Of a DNA stretch of 32,717 bases, positions 9,114-16,590 are shown piece by piece (the stretch's first letter is position 1; each line of letters opens with the position of its first letter). Source of the DNA: a virus; IMG/VR virus record IMGVR_UViG_3300032085_001020, positions 1 through 32,717 of that record; one strand, written 5' to 3'. The notes below the pieces were generated by a model. The model saw only the letters and a program-made list of their open reading frames with translations. It was not told where the DNA came from and made no database searches. The translations under genes and the position numbers were made by a program.

Positions 9114-10243
9114 TATTGACTTACCTTAAATGTGAATCCTTCATCATAATATTGGTCTAACTCATCAGCAGTACCTTCATCTGTCACTACTCTAAATTGT
9201 AATGTATAATATCTTTCTGGTTGATAACCTTGTAAATCTAAATTAAAATAGTTACCTGTTGAATCACAACTTAATTTAGAACCCGTACCAAATGGTACTA
9301 TGATATCATTTGTCTCCGCATCAGTAATTGAGTAGAATGAAGAACCACTTGGTAAATATTTTATTGTCAATCCTGCAGGTGTTGTTGAGTATGTTGCTGA
9401 TGGGAATCTTTCTCTACCAACAACTCTAAATCTAGCTCTTGAATTTTCTTTATATTCTGGTCGTAAACCTTTCATATAAATTACACTATCTTCTAAATTA
9501 GCAGAAGTTAATGCATCTAACGTACCAGTAGTCCAAGTTGAATCATCCCATACTGCTTCTAATGTTGGTGGAAATATTGTGTGAGTGTTTGATGAGAAAA
9601 ATGAAAAACTACCTAATCTATCTGTATTACCTTCTGATGCTGATGGGTGATTATTGCCAACACTACCACTACGCTTAACTAAAAAACCATCATTAATAAC
9701 AGTACCATTTAACCAATTATTTACTGTACCAGTGACATCTATTTTTAAATCTCTTGACTGATGATTAAGTGATGCAGATGCTGCTGGTGCTACACTAGAG
9801 CTATACCAAACTCCTCCTGCTCCATCATTAGCACCACTACCACTTGCCCATAATGTACCATCAGTTTCACTATATCTATATTTCCAACTACAACCATCTG
9901 AAGTCTGAGGGTTATCATATGAACGACCAGTACCCATATCCCAAGAACCACTTATTGCGTATGCAAATAAACTTTGTGATGCTGCTAATGCTTTTGGGTT
10001 TGCATCATATAAATTTAAAAAATACTTTGCTGCCCTACTACCAGTTTGAGGTATTAAACCTGAAGAAGAAGCTTCTTGGAAAAACGTTGTATCGAATTTT
10101 ATTAAAATTCTTGAGACATCAACACTAGCTCCAGTATCACTAACATTTTTTCTGATTTCTAATACTTCATCTAGCCCAGAGTTTAAACTTGAACTAGCCT
10201 CAAATATTGTTGTATCTTTTTCAGGAAATATAAAATAATGCAT
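9113..10243 (-). CDS. DNRLRE-like beta-rich virion protein
   Basis: This is a 376-aa protein beginning MHYFIFPEKDTTIFEASSSLN. It contains LNSGLDEVLEIRKN near the start and LKIDVTGTVNNWLNGTVIND with GFLVKRSGS near residues 175-195. These are the features of DNRLRE-type beta-sandwiches, in which a short alpha segment precedes a WLNG motif. The C-terminal third (VVGRERFPSATYSTTPAG..., ending GFTFKVSQ) is another beta domain. It stands 4 bp downstream of the gp6-like gene. I recall similar proteins in marine T4-like phages next to gp6, where they are treated as structural. It could be a wedge-associated or fibre-attachment protein. Confidence 0.78.
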   Translation of the reverse strand: MHYFIFPEKDTTIFEASSSLNSGLDEVLEIRKNVSDTGASVDVSRILIKFDTTFFQEASSSGLIPQTGSRAAKYFLNLYDANPKALAASQSLFAYAISGSWDMGTGRSYDNPQTSDGCSWKYRYSETDGTLWASGSGANDGAGGVWYSSSVAPAASASLNHQSRDLKIDVTGTVNNWLNGTVINDGFLVKRSGSVGNNHPSASEGNTDRLGSFSFFSSNTHTIFPPTLEAVWDDSTWTTGTLDALTSANLEDSVIYMKGLRPEYKENSRARFRVVGRERFPSATYSTTPAGLTIKYLPSGSSFYSITDAETNDIIVPFGTGSKLSCDSTGNYFNLDLQGYQPERYYTLQFRVVTDEGTADELDQYYDEGFTFKVSQ

Positions 10244-10247
10244 TAAC

Positions 10248-12224
10248 TTACTCCACTATACCTAAATTATCACCGACAACTTTACCTTTGATGTCTGCGT
10301 TTGGAAATTTAACTTCAAAAATACTAGGGTCAAGTGCTGGATACAAGACACCGTCAATCATACTATTTTTAATATCATAAAAATTACCAGAGTACCCTTC
10401 ACCTGCTTTGTATTTGTTTTCAATTTTTATAACGGTGTCTGAATCAATTGGCGGTACAACTGATGCAACACCTTCTACTAATGATAACTCATATGCAATA
10501 TCAGCTAATACAATCGGTTGACCTATTTGCCACCTATCAATGTCAAAGAAATCTTTTACTGTTGCAACACATCTAAGTAAAACATCATTCTTTGAAAATT
10601 CAGCTTTTGTCAATATTGCAAAGTTCACAGCAATGTTAATAACGTATGCATCTTTAATATTTACTGCATCAGTCACAAGTCTATATTGTGATAAATAAGT
10701 TTTTAAGTTTTCTTTTACTGTTTGATTTAATGGTGTTAATTTTTTATTTGAATTAAATCCTAATGTATACATATTCATTGCTAAAGGATTTGGTGTTCTA
10801 ACTTGTACAGATTTTATTGTTTTACCTATGTCACTTTCTTGAATTGTTCGCTCTAACTCATCTGTACCTACAGACTTATTTAACTGGTCATCTTGTACTA
10901 AATGTACTTTTGCAATATTACCATATTTTGATGGTAGTGAATAAGCACGTATAATATAATCTTCTTTAGTGACAGCCCTCTGTTGTGATTGAAAATACGC
11001 TAACGCATTTTCTCTAACTTCTCTAACTGATTCACCAGCTGAACCACCTGTTGCTGGTAGTGGGTTGATAAATGAGACTGAATCTTTTGACTCTTGAACT
11101 GAAGTAGTTGATAGCAAATCATCTTGTATTTCATATGAAATACTTGATATTGATGTTATATCGTTACTATTGACATTATCATCAATACCACCACCATAAG
11201 AATACTTGATAGTAAGTGTTGTATTAGAAGGTGCTAAACCAAAAGCTTTTGTATTTAAAAAGTTACTTGGGTCGAATGCCTTTGTTAAAAAACTTGGACT
11301 ACCAGGTAAAGTCGAACCTACCATAGAAGGGTTTGGTATAATTTCTTCATCTGGATTATTAGATATACCTGCACCAAATCTTAATACCGAAGAATCATTT
11401 TGGTCAATATATCTTGTGAATCTACGAGATGTTTTATTTAGTTTAAGAATATAAGGTGATACCTCTCTATTAATTACCGAAGTAGGGTCATTAGTTGCAT
11501 TGTTTTCAATATCAGCAAATACTGTATCTCTTGCCAATGAATCAACTTCAGACCAATTGTTACCATCACTATCAGTACAAGAAATAACTTCTATAACTTT
11601 TGGATTTGATAATTTTATTTGTGTATATTTTTCTGCACTACCAAATGTAAATGTTTCAGTAACTATATTACCACTTTCTGCTTTTACTTGTTTTTTTAAT
11701 AAATACTTTGTAGGTATATTATCTTCAGTTTCGAAAATTGTAATGTCACGTGGTTCATAAGAACTTGAAAACTTAAAATTAACATCTTCTAAAGTTCTAA
11801 ATGTAGTACCAGTGCTAGTTGATGTGAGTTGAGTACCCGCCTTAACATTAAGTGCATATCTTTCATCAGGTTTTTCGTTAAGTGCAGGTACAGTTTGAAA
11901 TACATCTAACACTACTGAAGCTGGGGCTGTAACATTTGGCTTATAACCAAAAGATTGAGCTATGTTATACACATTTCTTTTTTCTTCTGCGTAAGCTAAA
12001 AGTGATTCTTTAAATTGTGAATCAATATAATAAGAAAGAACATCACCAACATAAGCTGCCATTTCGATGAACATCATACCAGGTGATGACTCGTTGAAGT
12101 CATTGTATGTGTTTGGAAAATATACTTTAGCAAATTCAATTAAATTATCTCTAAAGTCACTAAAGTCTTTATTAAGATAATTGACTTGTTTTACCATATT
12201 CTTTTTTGTACTTGTTCTAGCCAT
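10248..12224 (-). CDS. Baseplate wedge protein, gp6-like (baseplate J family)
   Basis: This is a 658-aa protein. The N-terminal stretch VYFPNTYNDFNESSPGMMF followed by IEMAAYVGDVLSYYID is the hallmark of T4-like gp6 homologues. A central segment (VKAGTQLTSTSTGTTFRTLEDV) is the baseplate-J-like beta domain, and a later region has FQSQQRAVTKEDYIIRAYSLPSKYG, also typical of baseplate J proteins. In the family this protein forms the inner ring joining wedges around the hub. It follows the gp25 gene after 9 bp, an order also seen in related phages. The length matches T4 gp6 (about 660 aa). No truncation is visible. Confidence 0.92.
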   Translation of the reverse strand: MARTSTKKNMVKQVNYLNKDFSDFRDNLIEFAKVYFPNTYNDFNESSPGMMFIEMAAYVGDVLSYYIDSQFKESLLAYAEEKRNVYNIAQSFGYKPNVTAPASVVLDVFQTVPALNEKPDERYALNVKAGTQLTSTSTGTTFRTLEDVNFKFSSSYEPRDITIFETEDNIPTKYLLKKQVKAESGNIVTETFTFGSAEKYTQIKLSNPKVIEVISCTDSDGNNWSEVDSLARDTVFADIENNATNDPTSVINREVSPYILKLNKTSRRFTRYIDQNDSSVLRFGAGISNNPDEEIIPNPSMVGSTLPGSPSFLTKAFDPSNFLNTKAFGLAPSNTTLTIKYSYGGGIDDNVNSNDITSISSISYEIQDDLLSTTSVQESKDSVSFINPLPATGGSAGESVREVRENALAYFQSQQRAVTKEDYIIRAYSLPSKYGNIAKVHLVQDDQLNKSVGTDELERTIQESDIGKTIKSVQVRTPNPLAMNMYTLGFNSNKKLTPLNQTVKENLKTYLSQYRLVTDAVNIKDAYVINIAVNFAILTKAEFSKNDVLLRCVATVKDFFDIDRWQIGQPIVLADIAYELSLVEGVASVVPPIDSDTVIKIENKYKAGEGYSGNFYDIKNSMIDGVLYPALDPSIFEVKFPNADIKGKVVGDNLGIVE

Positions 12225-12233
12225 TTAATTTTC

Positions 12234-12686
12234 CTATCTTCTATATTGTAAACCATCTGAACCAACAACCAAAGTAGCTCCGTATGATGCATCTAAAGTT
12301 ATTGATTCCATTGTTTGTGGATTTAACGTAGTAGAAAATTTTACTTCTACAAAGATTTTATTTTTATCACCTTCTTCTGTAAGTGTGTTTACTTCTTGAA
12401 TATTGATATAAGGTAACCAAACACCAGTTGCTCTTCTAACTTCTTCTTCGAGTCTTATTGGAAGTTCATCGTTTTGTTGTTCAAAACACAACTCTCTCAA
12501 TCTACTACCAAATTCAGGTTGACCTACTCGTTCACCTACTTGAGTTAATAACAAGTTTCTTAAATTATGTCTTGATTGTTGTAATGAATTTTTAGTTAAG
12601 GCAAAGTCATTATTTATATCTCTTCGTAATGGAAAAGATAATCCAATATAAGTATTGGAATTCATATCATCTTCTCTTGCGCTCAT
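12234..12686 (-). CDS. Baseplate wedge protein gp25
   Basis: This is a 150-aa protein of the gpW/gp25 family. Recognisable parts are SLQQSRHNLRNLLLTQVGER followed by VGQPEFGSRLRELCFEQ, and a C-terminal IFVEVKFSTTLNPQTMESITL. In T4-like and P2-like tails this small protein joins the wedge to the hub and starts sheath assembly. The length fits T4 gp25 (132 aa) with a short N-terminal extension. Its start codon overlaps the previous gene's stop by one base, and gp6 follows immediately. The start could also be an internal Met (MNSNTYIGLSF) 7 codons downstream. Confidence 0.93.
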   Translation of the reverse strand: MSAREDDMNSNTYIGLSFPLRRDINNDFALTKNSLQQSRHNLRNLLLTQVGERVGQPEFGSRLRELCFEQQNDELPIRLEEEVRRATGVWLPYINIQEVNTLTEEGDKNKIFVEVKFSTTLNPQTMESITLDASYGATLVVGSDGLQYRR

Positions 12687-13135
12687 TAATTACCTTTTTT
12701 ATTATTCATAGCTTTCATTAAATCTGAATAGTCTCGTGTTAAAGCATTTGTTACGTGTTCTGGGACTTGTTCTGAATTTACACCTGCTTTTTTCATAGTA
12801 TCTACAGCTACCATATCACGTTCAACTTCTTCAGGTTGACTGTAACCCATTAACTCTGCCATACGATTTGTATCAAAAGCTTTTCCAGTTACAGTAGGAT
12901 ATTCATTTTGTTGAGATTTAGATAAACCAGCAGTTTCATTTAAAATGTTATTGATAGTTTCGTCTTTAGAATATTTTACTTCTTTTTTTGGTGAAGAAAC
13001 TTGTTTAGTGACTTCTGGAAGGACTTCTTCTAAAGTAGGTGAAGATTCTTCTTTTATAAATATCTTCTGTACTTCTTTTTGTACTTCTCTACGGACTACT
13101 TCTCGTATTATTTTTACAAGGCCTTTTTTAGTCAT
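12686..13135 (-). CDS. Small helical structural or assembly protein
   Basis: This is a 149-aa protein with a long charged N-terminal helix (MTKKGLVKIIREVVRREVQ...). The middle contains ETAGLSKSQQNEYPTVTGKAF then AELMGY. No enzyme motif or membrane helix is seen. I associate short proteins with an MTKKELIKIIREVV-like opening with T4-like phages near gp5/gp25, but I cannot name a function. It lies 8 bp after the hub gene and overlaps gp25 by one base. A chaperone, plug or hub-stabilising role is possible but is pure inference. Confidence 0.72.
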   Translation of the reverse strand: MTKKGLVKIIREVVRREVQKEVQKIFIKEESSPTLEEVLPEVTKQVSSPKKEVKYSKDETINNILNETAGLSKSQQNEYPTVTGKAFDTNRMAELMGYSQPEEVERDMVAVDTMKKAGVNSEQVPEHVTNALTRDYSDLMKAMNNKKGN

Positions 13136-13143
13136 AATAACTC

Positions 13144-14262
13144 CTATGTATTATTTTGATTAATTTTTTTAATTTTATCTAATGAGGCTACTGTTTTTGG
13201 TACTTTAAGTGCATCTAATTTAGATAAATCTACTTCAGGTAATTCTGGTACCTCAGGTAATTCTGGTATTTCAGGTAGTTTAAAATCTGGGTCTGCTGTC
13301 ATCACTTGAAAATTTAAAAACGACAAATTAAGTATTGAATCAGACACAGTATTAATATCTTTTAATAATTTAGCAGCATCAGTACCTACCTTTGGCCATA
13401 GTTGACTACCTGCTGAAACTAATATAGATTGTATACCAGTCAATACACCAACTATACTGTTTTGAAATTCTAACATTTTTTGACCATTAACTGTTGGTAA
13501 CATTGGTGCTCTCGGGTCACCCATTTTTATCGTATTAAATTTTGTAGCATTTAAACTAATTTCACCTGCTTTTAAAAATATATTTCTGTCTCCAGTAATA
13601 AATATATCATTCGATTTTATTTTAATTTTTTTATTATCAACATCAGTATTATCAATACCACCTTCTAAATATATAGATGAATCATCTTTATTTAAATTTT
13701 CTACTACATCTTTACCTCTGTGACCTGCTACTATTTTTATTTGAGGCTTTTGTTTGTTTGAACCAAACTTTATAGAATGCCCATATCTACCTTCAAAAAC
13801 AATATCACCTTCATTAATACGAATAGGTTGAACATCTTTTCTTTCAAATGTCTTACCATATTTAGTATTTTCTACATAATTACCAGCGGCTCCTGGTATA
13901 GAGTTTTCATTAACAGAACCTTTACGATTTATAATACCTGTATAATAGTGTTGTCCATTATATTCTAAAACCACAACGTGTTCTCCAACAAGTGGCACAG
14001 CCGTTATATTTGGTGTCAAAGATTTAACTACGCCACCTAATATTTCTTGATTAGGATTATTTATAAAAGTACCTCTAACGCTACCACGATTACTAGGTTC
14101 ATTCAATATAACCTCTGTAACTTCAAAAGCTTCACCTTCAAAAAAATCATACTGCGATGAAGCAATTAATTTTTTTACCATAGAACCTATTCTTGAAAAA
14201 GTTGGTACACCAGTATCATAAGACGTAGTTGTATCTACTCTTCTTTTTCGTCTATAAGCCAT
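13144..14262 (-). CDS. Baseplate hub protein, gp5-like OB-fold (no lysozyme domain)
   Basis: This is a 372-aa protein. Residues about 45-120 (AFEVTEVILNEPSNRGSVRG... to VVVLEYNGQHYYTGIINRKG) form an OB-fold like that of T4 gp5 and other central spike proteins. Residues about 150-255 (EGDIVFEGRYGHSIKFGSN, KIKIKSNDIFITGDRNIFL) resemble the start of a spike. No lysozyme domain is present, so tail-associated lysis must come from another protein. The C-terminus is a Pro/Glu/Leu repeat (PEIPELPEVPELPEVDLSKL) before a basic end. It overlaps the upstream gene by one base. Confidence 0.85.
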   Translation of the reverse strand: MAYRRKRRVDTTTSYDTGVPTFSRIGSMVKKLIASSQYDFFEGEAFEVTEVILNEPSNRGSVRGTFINNPNQEILGGVVKSLTPNITAVPLVGEHVVVLEYNGQHYYTGIINRKGSVNENSIPGAAGNYVENTKYGKTFERKDVQPIRINEGDIVFEGRYGHSIKFGSNKQKPQIKIVAGHRGKDVVENLNKDDSSIYLEGGIDNTDVDNKKIKIKSNDIFITGDRNIFLKAGEISLNATKFNTIKMGDPRAPMLPTVNGQKMLEFQNSIVGVLTGIQSILVSAGSQLWPKVGTDAAKLLKDINTVSDSILNLSFLNFQVMTADPDFKLPEIPELPEVPELPEVDLSKLDALKVPKTVASLDKIKKINQNNT

Positions 14263-14657
14263 TAATTTACCTTTGTTACTGTTTCAATCTTATTATGTAT
14301 TTTGTCTGATTCTTGTTGTAAATCTTTTATTGTATCTTCCATACCAGAAAGTAATTGTTCTTTCTCTGCTTCAGATAAACCAAATTCATCTTCAGCTCCT
14401 GCTTTACCTTCAGCTGAAATTAGTCTTTGTACAACTGCTGCCATCTTGACAAGTTGGTCATCGTTTCTAACATTGATTTCTAAATACTCTTTAATCATAG
14501 GTACTATCTGAACTGCAGTATCACCGTCTTTTATAAACTGCACAAGTTCTCTTGTTAGAACATCAAGTTGTTTTCTGTTATGTTTTGTATTGTCGTAAAT
14601 GTCTTTAAATAATGATGATAATGATTTACCATCAAAGATTTCATAATCTATTGCCAT
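14262..14657 (-). CDS. Conserved T4-like phage small protein
   Basis: This is a 131-aa protein starting MAIDYEIFDGKSLSSLFKDI, mostly helical, with DTAVQIVPMIKEYLEINVRN and LVKMAAVVQRL in the middle and an acidic C-terminal helix (LSEAEKEQLLSGMEDTIKDL). It is similar to a short protein I recall from marine T4-like phages upstream of gp5. Its function is not established to my knowledge. An AGGTGA ribosome binding site lies 6 bases before the ATG. It is the first gene of the late structural block and is preceded by a TATATTTATTA motif at 14684-14694. Confidence 0.8.
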   Translation of the reverse strand: MAIDYEIFDGKSLSSLFKDIYDNTKHNRKQLDVLTRELVQFIKDGDTAVQIVPMIKEYLEINVRNDDQLVKMAAVVQRLISAEGKAGAEDEFGLSEAEKEQLLSGMEDTIKDLQQESDKIHNKIETVTKVN

Positions 14658-14683
14658 AGTTCACCTAAAATAGTTTTGTATAC

Positions 14684-14694
14684 TAATAAATATA
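14684..14694 (-). promoter_or_regulatory. Candidate late promoter motif TATATTTATTA
   Basis: The minus strand reads TATATTTATTA 27 bases upstream of the ATG at 14657, at the head of the structural operon. It is identical over 11 bases to the copies at 2827-2837 and 32638-32648. A second, looser copy (TATATTTATAT) overlaps 14716-14726. There is no -35 match. A role as the gp55-dependent promoter of the structural operon is inferred. Confidence 0.45.
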
Positions 14695-14716
14695 GTACAT
14701 ATAAAAAACCTTCATA

Positions 14717-14740
14717 TATAAATATATATTGGTTTATATT
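14717..14740 (+). promoter_or_regulatory. Possible plus-strand promoter region for the 73-aa gene
   Basis: Two candidates lie on the plus strand before the only plus-strand gene. TATAAATA at 14717-14724 is an exact T4 late-promoter consensus, and TATATT at 14735-14740 equals the -10 of the window's strong minus-strand promoters but has no TTGACA at the right distance. TATAAATA is also nearly the reverse complement of the local minus-strand motif, so its direction is ambiguous. Confidence 0.3.
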
Positions 14741-14765
14741 ATTTCATTACAAAATAATTATTACT

Positions 14766-14807
14766 GAGGGTTACTCGGTTCATAAAATAATCGATGACCC
14801 TTTTTTT
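14766..14807 (+). terminator. Intrinsic terminator/attenuator hairpin in the leader of the 73-aa gene
   Basis: On the plus strand, AGGGTTA (767-773) pairs with TGACCC plus T (795-801), and inside it CGGTT (776-780) pairs with AATCG (789-793) around an 8-base loop. Seven T residues follow at 14801-14807. No plus-strand gene lies before it. It ends 21 bases before the ATG at 14829, leaving room only for the ribosome binding site, so transcription of the gene must pass through it. This suggests attenuation or a short leader RNA. Confidence 0.75.
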
Positions 14808-14828
14808 CTTAACTAACGGGAGATAACC

Positions 14829-15050
14829 ATGAAGGAAGTCGTAACAATGGTCAAAGGATATATTGATGATTTAGCTCATCTACTTATGTCCTTTGTAGCT
14901 ATAGGTGCCATTTCTGAAGTAATATTTGGAAGCGGTATCTTTGGCGTCAACGTTATAGGTAACCTAACATCCATCATTAACAAGTTCGGCGAGTCGGGTT
15001 TCGCTGGGCTTGTCGCCTTGTTGGTGTTGGTGGGTTTATTTCGAAAGTAG
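14829..15050 (+). CDS. Small hydrophobic membrane protein, only plus-strand gene
   Basis: This is a 73-aa protein with a strong GGGAGA ribosome binding site 6 bases before the ATG. It has an N-terminal amphipathic part (MKEVVTMVKGYIDDLAHLLM), a hydrophobic Gly-rich middle (FVAIGAISEVIFGSGIFGVN), a short polar linker (LTSIINKFGESG) and a C-terminal membrane segment (FAGLVALLVLVGLFRK) ending in basic residues. Two helices are likely. It is a single-gene unit flanked by two terminators and faces away from both neighbouring operons. A holin-like or membrane-remodelling role, or a small virion membrane component, would fit the size and topology; neither is proven. A second Met (MVKGY) is possible, but the ribosome binding site favours the first. 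Confidence 0.8.
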   Translation: MKEVVTMVKGYIDDLAHLLMSFVAIGAISEVIFGSGIFGVNVIGNLTSIINKFGESGFAGLVALLVLVGLFRK

Positions 15051-15095
15051 GAGCGAAATAGTTCTGTATTCCTACAATTAATACAGAGCAAAAAA

Positions 15096-15125
15096 AGAGG
15101 GAAGTGTAAAAGCTTCCCTTTTTTT
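15096..15125 (+). terminator. Intrinsic terminator, probably bidirectional
   Basis: AGGGAAG (98-104) pairs with CTTCCCT (113-119) around an 8-base loop, with seven T residues on the plus side and a run of A residues (T on the minus side) before it. It lies 46 bases after the stop of the plus-strand gene, and it can also stop minus-strand transcripts coming through the three tRNAs. It therefore separates the converging units. Confidence 0.85.
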
Positions 15126-15134
15126 GTTTATGTG

Positions 15135-15207
15135 AGCCTGAGATTGGATTCGAACCAACGACCTGAACATTACAAATGTCCTGCTCTACCAACTGAGCTA
15201 CTCAGGC
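15135..15207 (-). tRNA. tRNA-Thr (anticodon TGT)
   Basis: The minus strand folds into a complete cloverleaf. The acceptor stem is GCCTGAG/CTCAGGC, the D-arm begins TAGCTCAG, the anticodon loop is TTTGTAA-type with TGT at its centre, and the T-arm contains GGTTCGAATCC. No CCA is encoded. It is last in a run of three tRNAs. Confidence 0.93.
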
Positions 15208-15239
15208 TTTTGACTACATTCATTTGTAACCTAATTTAG

Positions 15240-15311
15240 TAGCCCGTAGGAGAATCGAACTCCTGTTGCAGGAATGAAAATCCTGAGTCCTAACCACTAG
15301 ACGAACGGGCC
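15240..15311 (-). tRNA. tRNA-Glu (anticodon TTC)
   Basis: A complete minus-strand cloverleaf is present. The acceptor is GGCCCGT/ACGGGCT with a G-U first pair, the D-arm begins GTCTAGTGG, the anticodon loop is TTTTCAT (anticodon TTC), and the T-arm holds GAGTTCGATTCTC. CCA is not encoded. It sits 4 bases from tRNA-Ala and 32 bases from tRNA-Thr. Confidence 0.93.
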
Positions 15312-15315
15312 ATTG

Positions 15316-15388
15316 TGGAGCTGACAGGAATCGAACCTGCGACCTCCTCCGTGCAAGGGAGGCGCTCTCCCAACTGAGCTACAGCCCC
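15316..15388 (-). tRNA. tRNA-Ala (anticodon TGC)
   Basis: A complete minus-strand cloverleaf is present. The acceptor is GGGGCTG/CAGCTCC with the G3-U70 pair that marks alanine tRNAs, the anticodon loop is TTGCACG (anticodon TGC), and the T-arm holds GGTTCGATTCC. Its acceptor stem is identical to that of the tmRNA at 22402-22808. Confidence 0.94.
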
Positions 15389-15393
15389 ATACT

Positions 15394-15413
15394 TTGTGTC
15401 AATCACGACACAA
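15394..15413. repeat. Perfect 7-bp inverted repeat between coding region and tRNAs
   Basis: TTGTGTC and GACACAA flank a 6-base loop, between the stop of the 60-aa gene and tRNA-Ala. There is no T-run on either side, so it does not look like a terminator. It may be a processing hairpin separating the mRNA from the tRNAs. Confidence 0.5.
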
Positions 15414-15415
15414 GT

Positions 15416-15598
15416 TTACTTAGGTGAAAATATTTTCTTAGCACCCTTCATAACAGCGTCAAGAAATTTATTATTCTCTGTTGTTTTTTTTAGTCTATAT
15501 ATTCTTTTAGACTGTTTATTAATTGTAGTGTAACTAGTGTCGTCTCTATAATTATTTTTATTTATTTTCTTTTTTGTCGTCTTTCTTTTTACTGCCAT
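15416..15598 (-). CDS. Small highly basic protein
   Basis: This is a 60-aa protein with an N-terminus full of Lys and Arg (MAVKRKTTKKKINKNNY) and a more hydrophobic helix near the C-terminus (FLDAVMKGAKKIFSPK). A GGAG-type ribosome binding site precedes it and it follows the gp55-like gene by 11 bp. It is small and basic enough to bind nucleic acid. It might be a partner of the adjacent sigma factor, as T4 has the small accessory proteins gp33 and RpbA, but no sequence similarity is visible to me. Confidence 0.65.
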   Translation of the reverse strand: MAVKRKTTKKKINKNNYRDDTSYTTINKQSKRIYRLKKTTENNKFLDAVMKGAKKIFSPK

Positions 15599-15609
15599 AA
15601 CAGTCTCCT

Positions 15610-16341
15610 TTAAAATATACTACCAGTGTTAGATGTATCGATACCACCTGTACCTGAAAACTCTTCTAACATATTAAAGTAGTATTTTTTCATTTGATTA
15701 ATAACTCTTGTAATATGTTGAGTGTTAGAACCAGTCATTTCACGAATCATAATATACAAAGCTTTCTTGTTAAAGTTTTCTATGTTCATTCGTCTTCTAA
15801 ATAATTCTAATACTGCATCAGCCACTAAAATATCTTTTTGTCTGCGAAATATATTGGTTATGTTATTATCCCAATATTCTAACATTTGACCTACGAATTC
15901 TTGATTGAAATCATTAATTTCAGTTTGTTCATTTTCAGAGTATACATTTCTTTTATAATCAAGAGTGATTATATCATCGTGTATCTTCATCTTTTTATAA
16001 TTATTGTTATTATTTAAAATTAAATAATTTTTACCTACTATAGAAAAATAAGAAAATGCTCTACCTTTATCAGGTTGATATTTTGGTATTTGTAATACCA
16101 TAAAAGATACTACTTCATGCTTTACTTGTTCAAGTGGTACATCAAAATAATAAAACTTAAAAGTGTGAATTAAGTTTTCTGCCATTTTTACAAAAGCAGC
16201 GTGTATATGTTCACCATATATTCTGTTTTTAATCGCAGGATTAGAAGCTTCATTATATCTTATTATTGCATCTTGTACAGGTTGACCAAAATACATTTTA
16301 CTTTTTTTACGTCTTTTTTTCTTAATGACTTTATCAGGCAT
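15610..16341 (-). CDS. Late-transcription sigma factor, gp55-like
   Basis: This is a 243-aa protein. After a basic start (KVIKKKRRKKSKMYFGQPVQ) it has IRYNEASNPAIKNRIYGEHI and then KYQPDKGRAFSYFSIVGKNYLI, which matches the sigma-70 region 2 core used to melt the -10 element. The C-terminal helical part (ALYIMIREMTGSNTQHITRV) is of the type found in cyanophage gp55 homologues. In T4 this sigma recognises late promoters having only a -10-like element, together with the sliding clamp. It is the eleventh protein gene downstream of the operon promoter at 21784-21812, so it would be made early. The length is close to T4 gp55 (185 aa) with extra N-terminal residues. Confidence 0.85.
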   Translation of the reverse strand: MPDKVIKKKRRKKSKMYFGQPVQDAIIRYNEASNPAIKNRIYGEHIHAAFVKMAENLIHTFKFYYFDVPLEQVKHEVVSFMVLQIPKYQPDKGRAFSYFSIVGKNYLILNNNNNYKKMKIHDDIITLDYKRNVYSENEQTEINDFNQEFVGQMLEYWDNNITNIFRRQKDILVADAVLELFRRRMNIENFNKKALYIMIREMTGSNTQHITRVINQMKKYYFNMLEEFSGTGGIDTSNTGSIF

Positions 16342-16590
16342 TTAGTTATTCTCCTTTAAATTATCTAGTTCATTTGTTATTTCTTTAATTCTTTTGAATA
16401 CGGAACCAACCTCATCATCTGCTTCAAAGTAACCTTTTGAGTCAACTTCTTTTAATTTTCTTTGAACTGATTCAGCTCGTTGTGAAAAATTCTCTACCCA
16501 ATTTTCTAGTAGTTCAGTTTTTCTAAATAAGTTCCAAATTACATATCCTTCAGTCAATGCAACTAAACTTAATATTATTTCAACAATCAT
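16342..16590 (-). CDS. Membrane-anchored coiled-coil protein
   Basis: This is an 82-aa protein. Residues about 2-22 form a membrane helix (MIVEIILSLVALTEGYVIWN), followed by a charged helical coiled-coil region (WVENFSQRAESVQRKLKEVD, then IKEITNELDNLKENN). No family is recognised. The start overlaps the HD gene's stop by one base, and the next gene starts directly after its stop codon. Location at the inner membrane is expected, with the helical tail facing the cytoplasm. Confidence 0.72.
   Translation of the reverse strand: MIVEIILSLVALTEGYVIWNLFRKTELLENWVENFSQRAESVQRKLKEVDSKGYFEADDEVGSVFKRIKEITNELDNLKENN

Noticed and set aside
14977-15192. Minus-strand open frame across the terminator and tRNA-Thr
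   Set aside because: It begins inside tRNA-Thr, crosses the terminator and lies antisense to the end of the 73-aa gene. It has no ribosome binding site.
15394-15402. TTGACA upstream of tRNA-Ala as a promoter for the tRNAs
   Set aside because: The -10 would fall inside the tRNA itself. It is part of the inverted repeat at 15394-15413, and the tRNAs are more simply read from the upstream operon.
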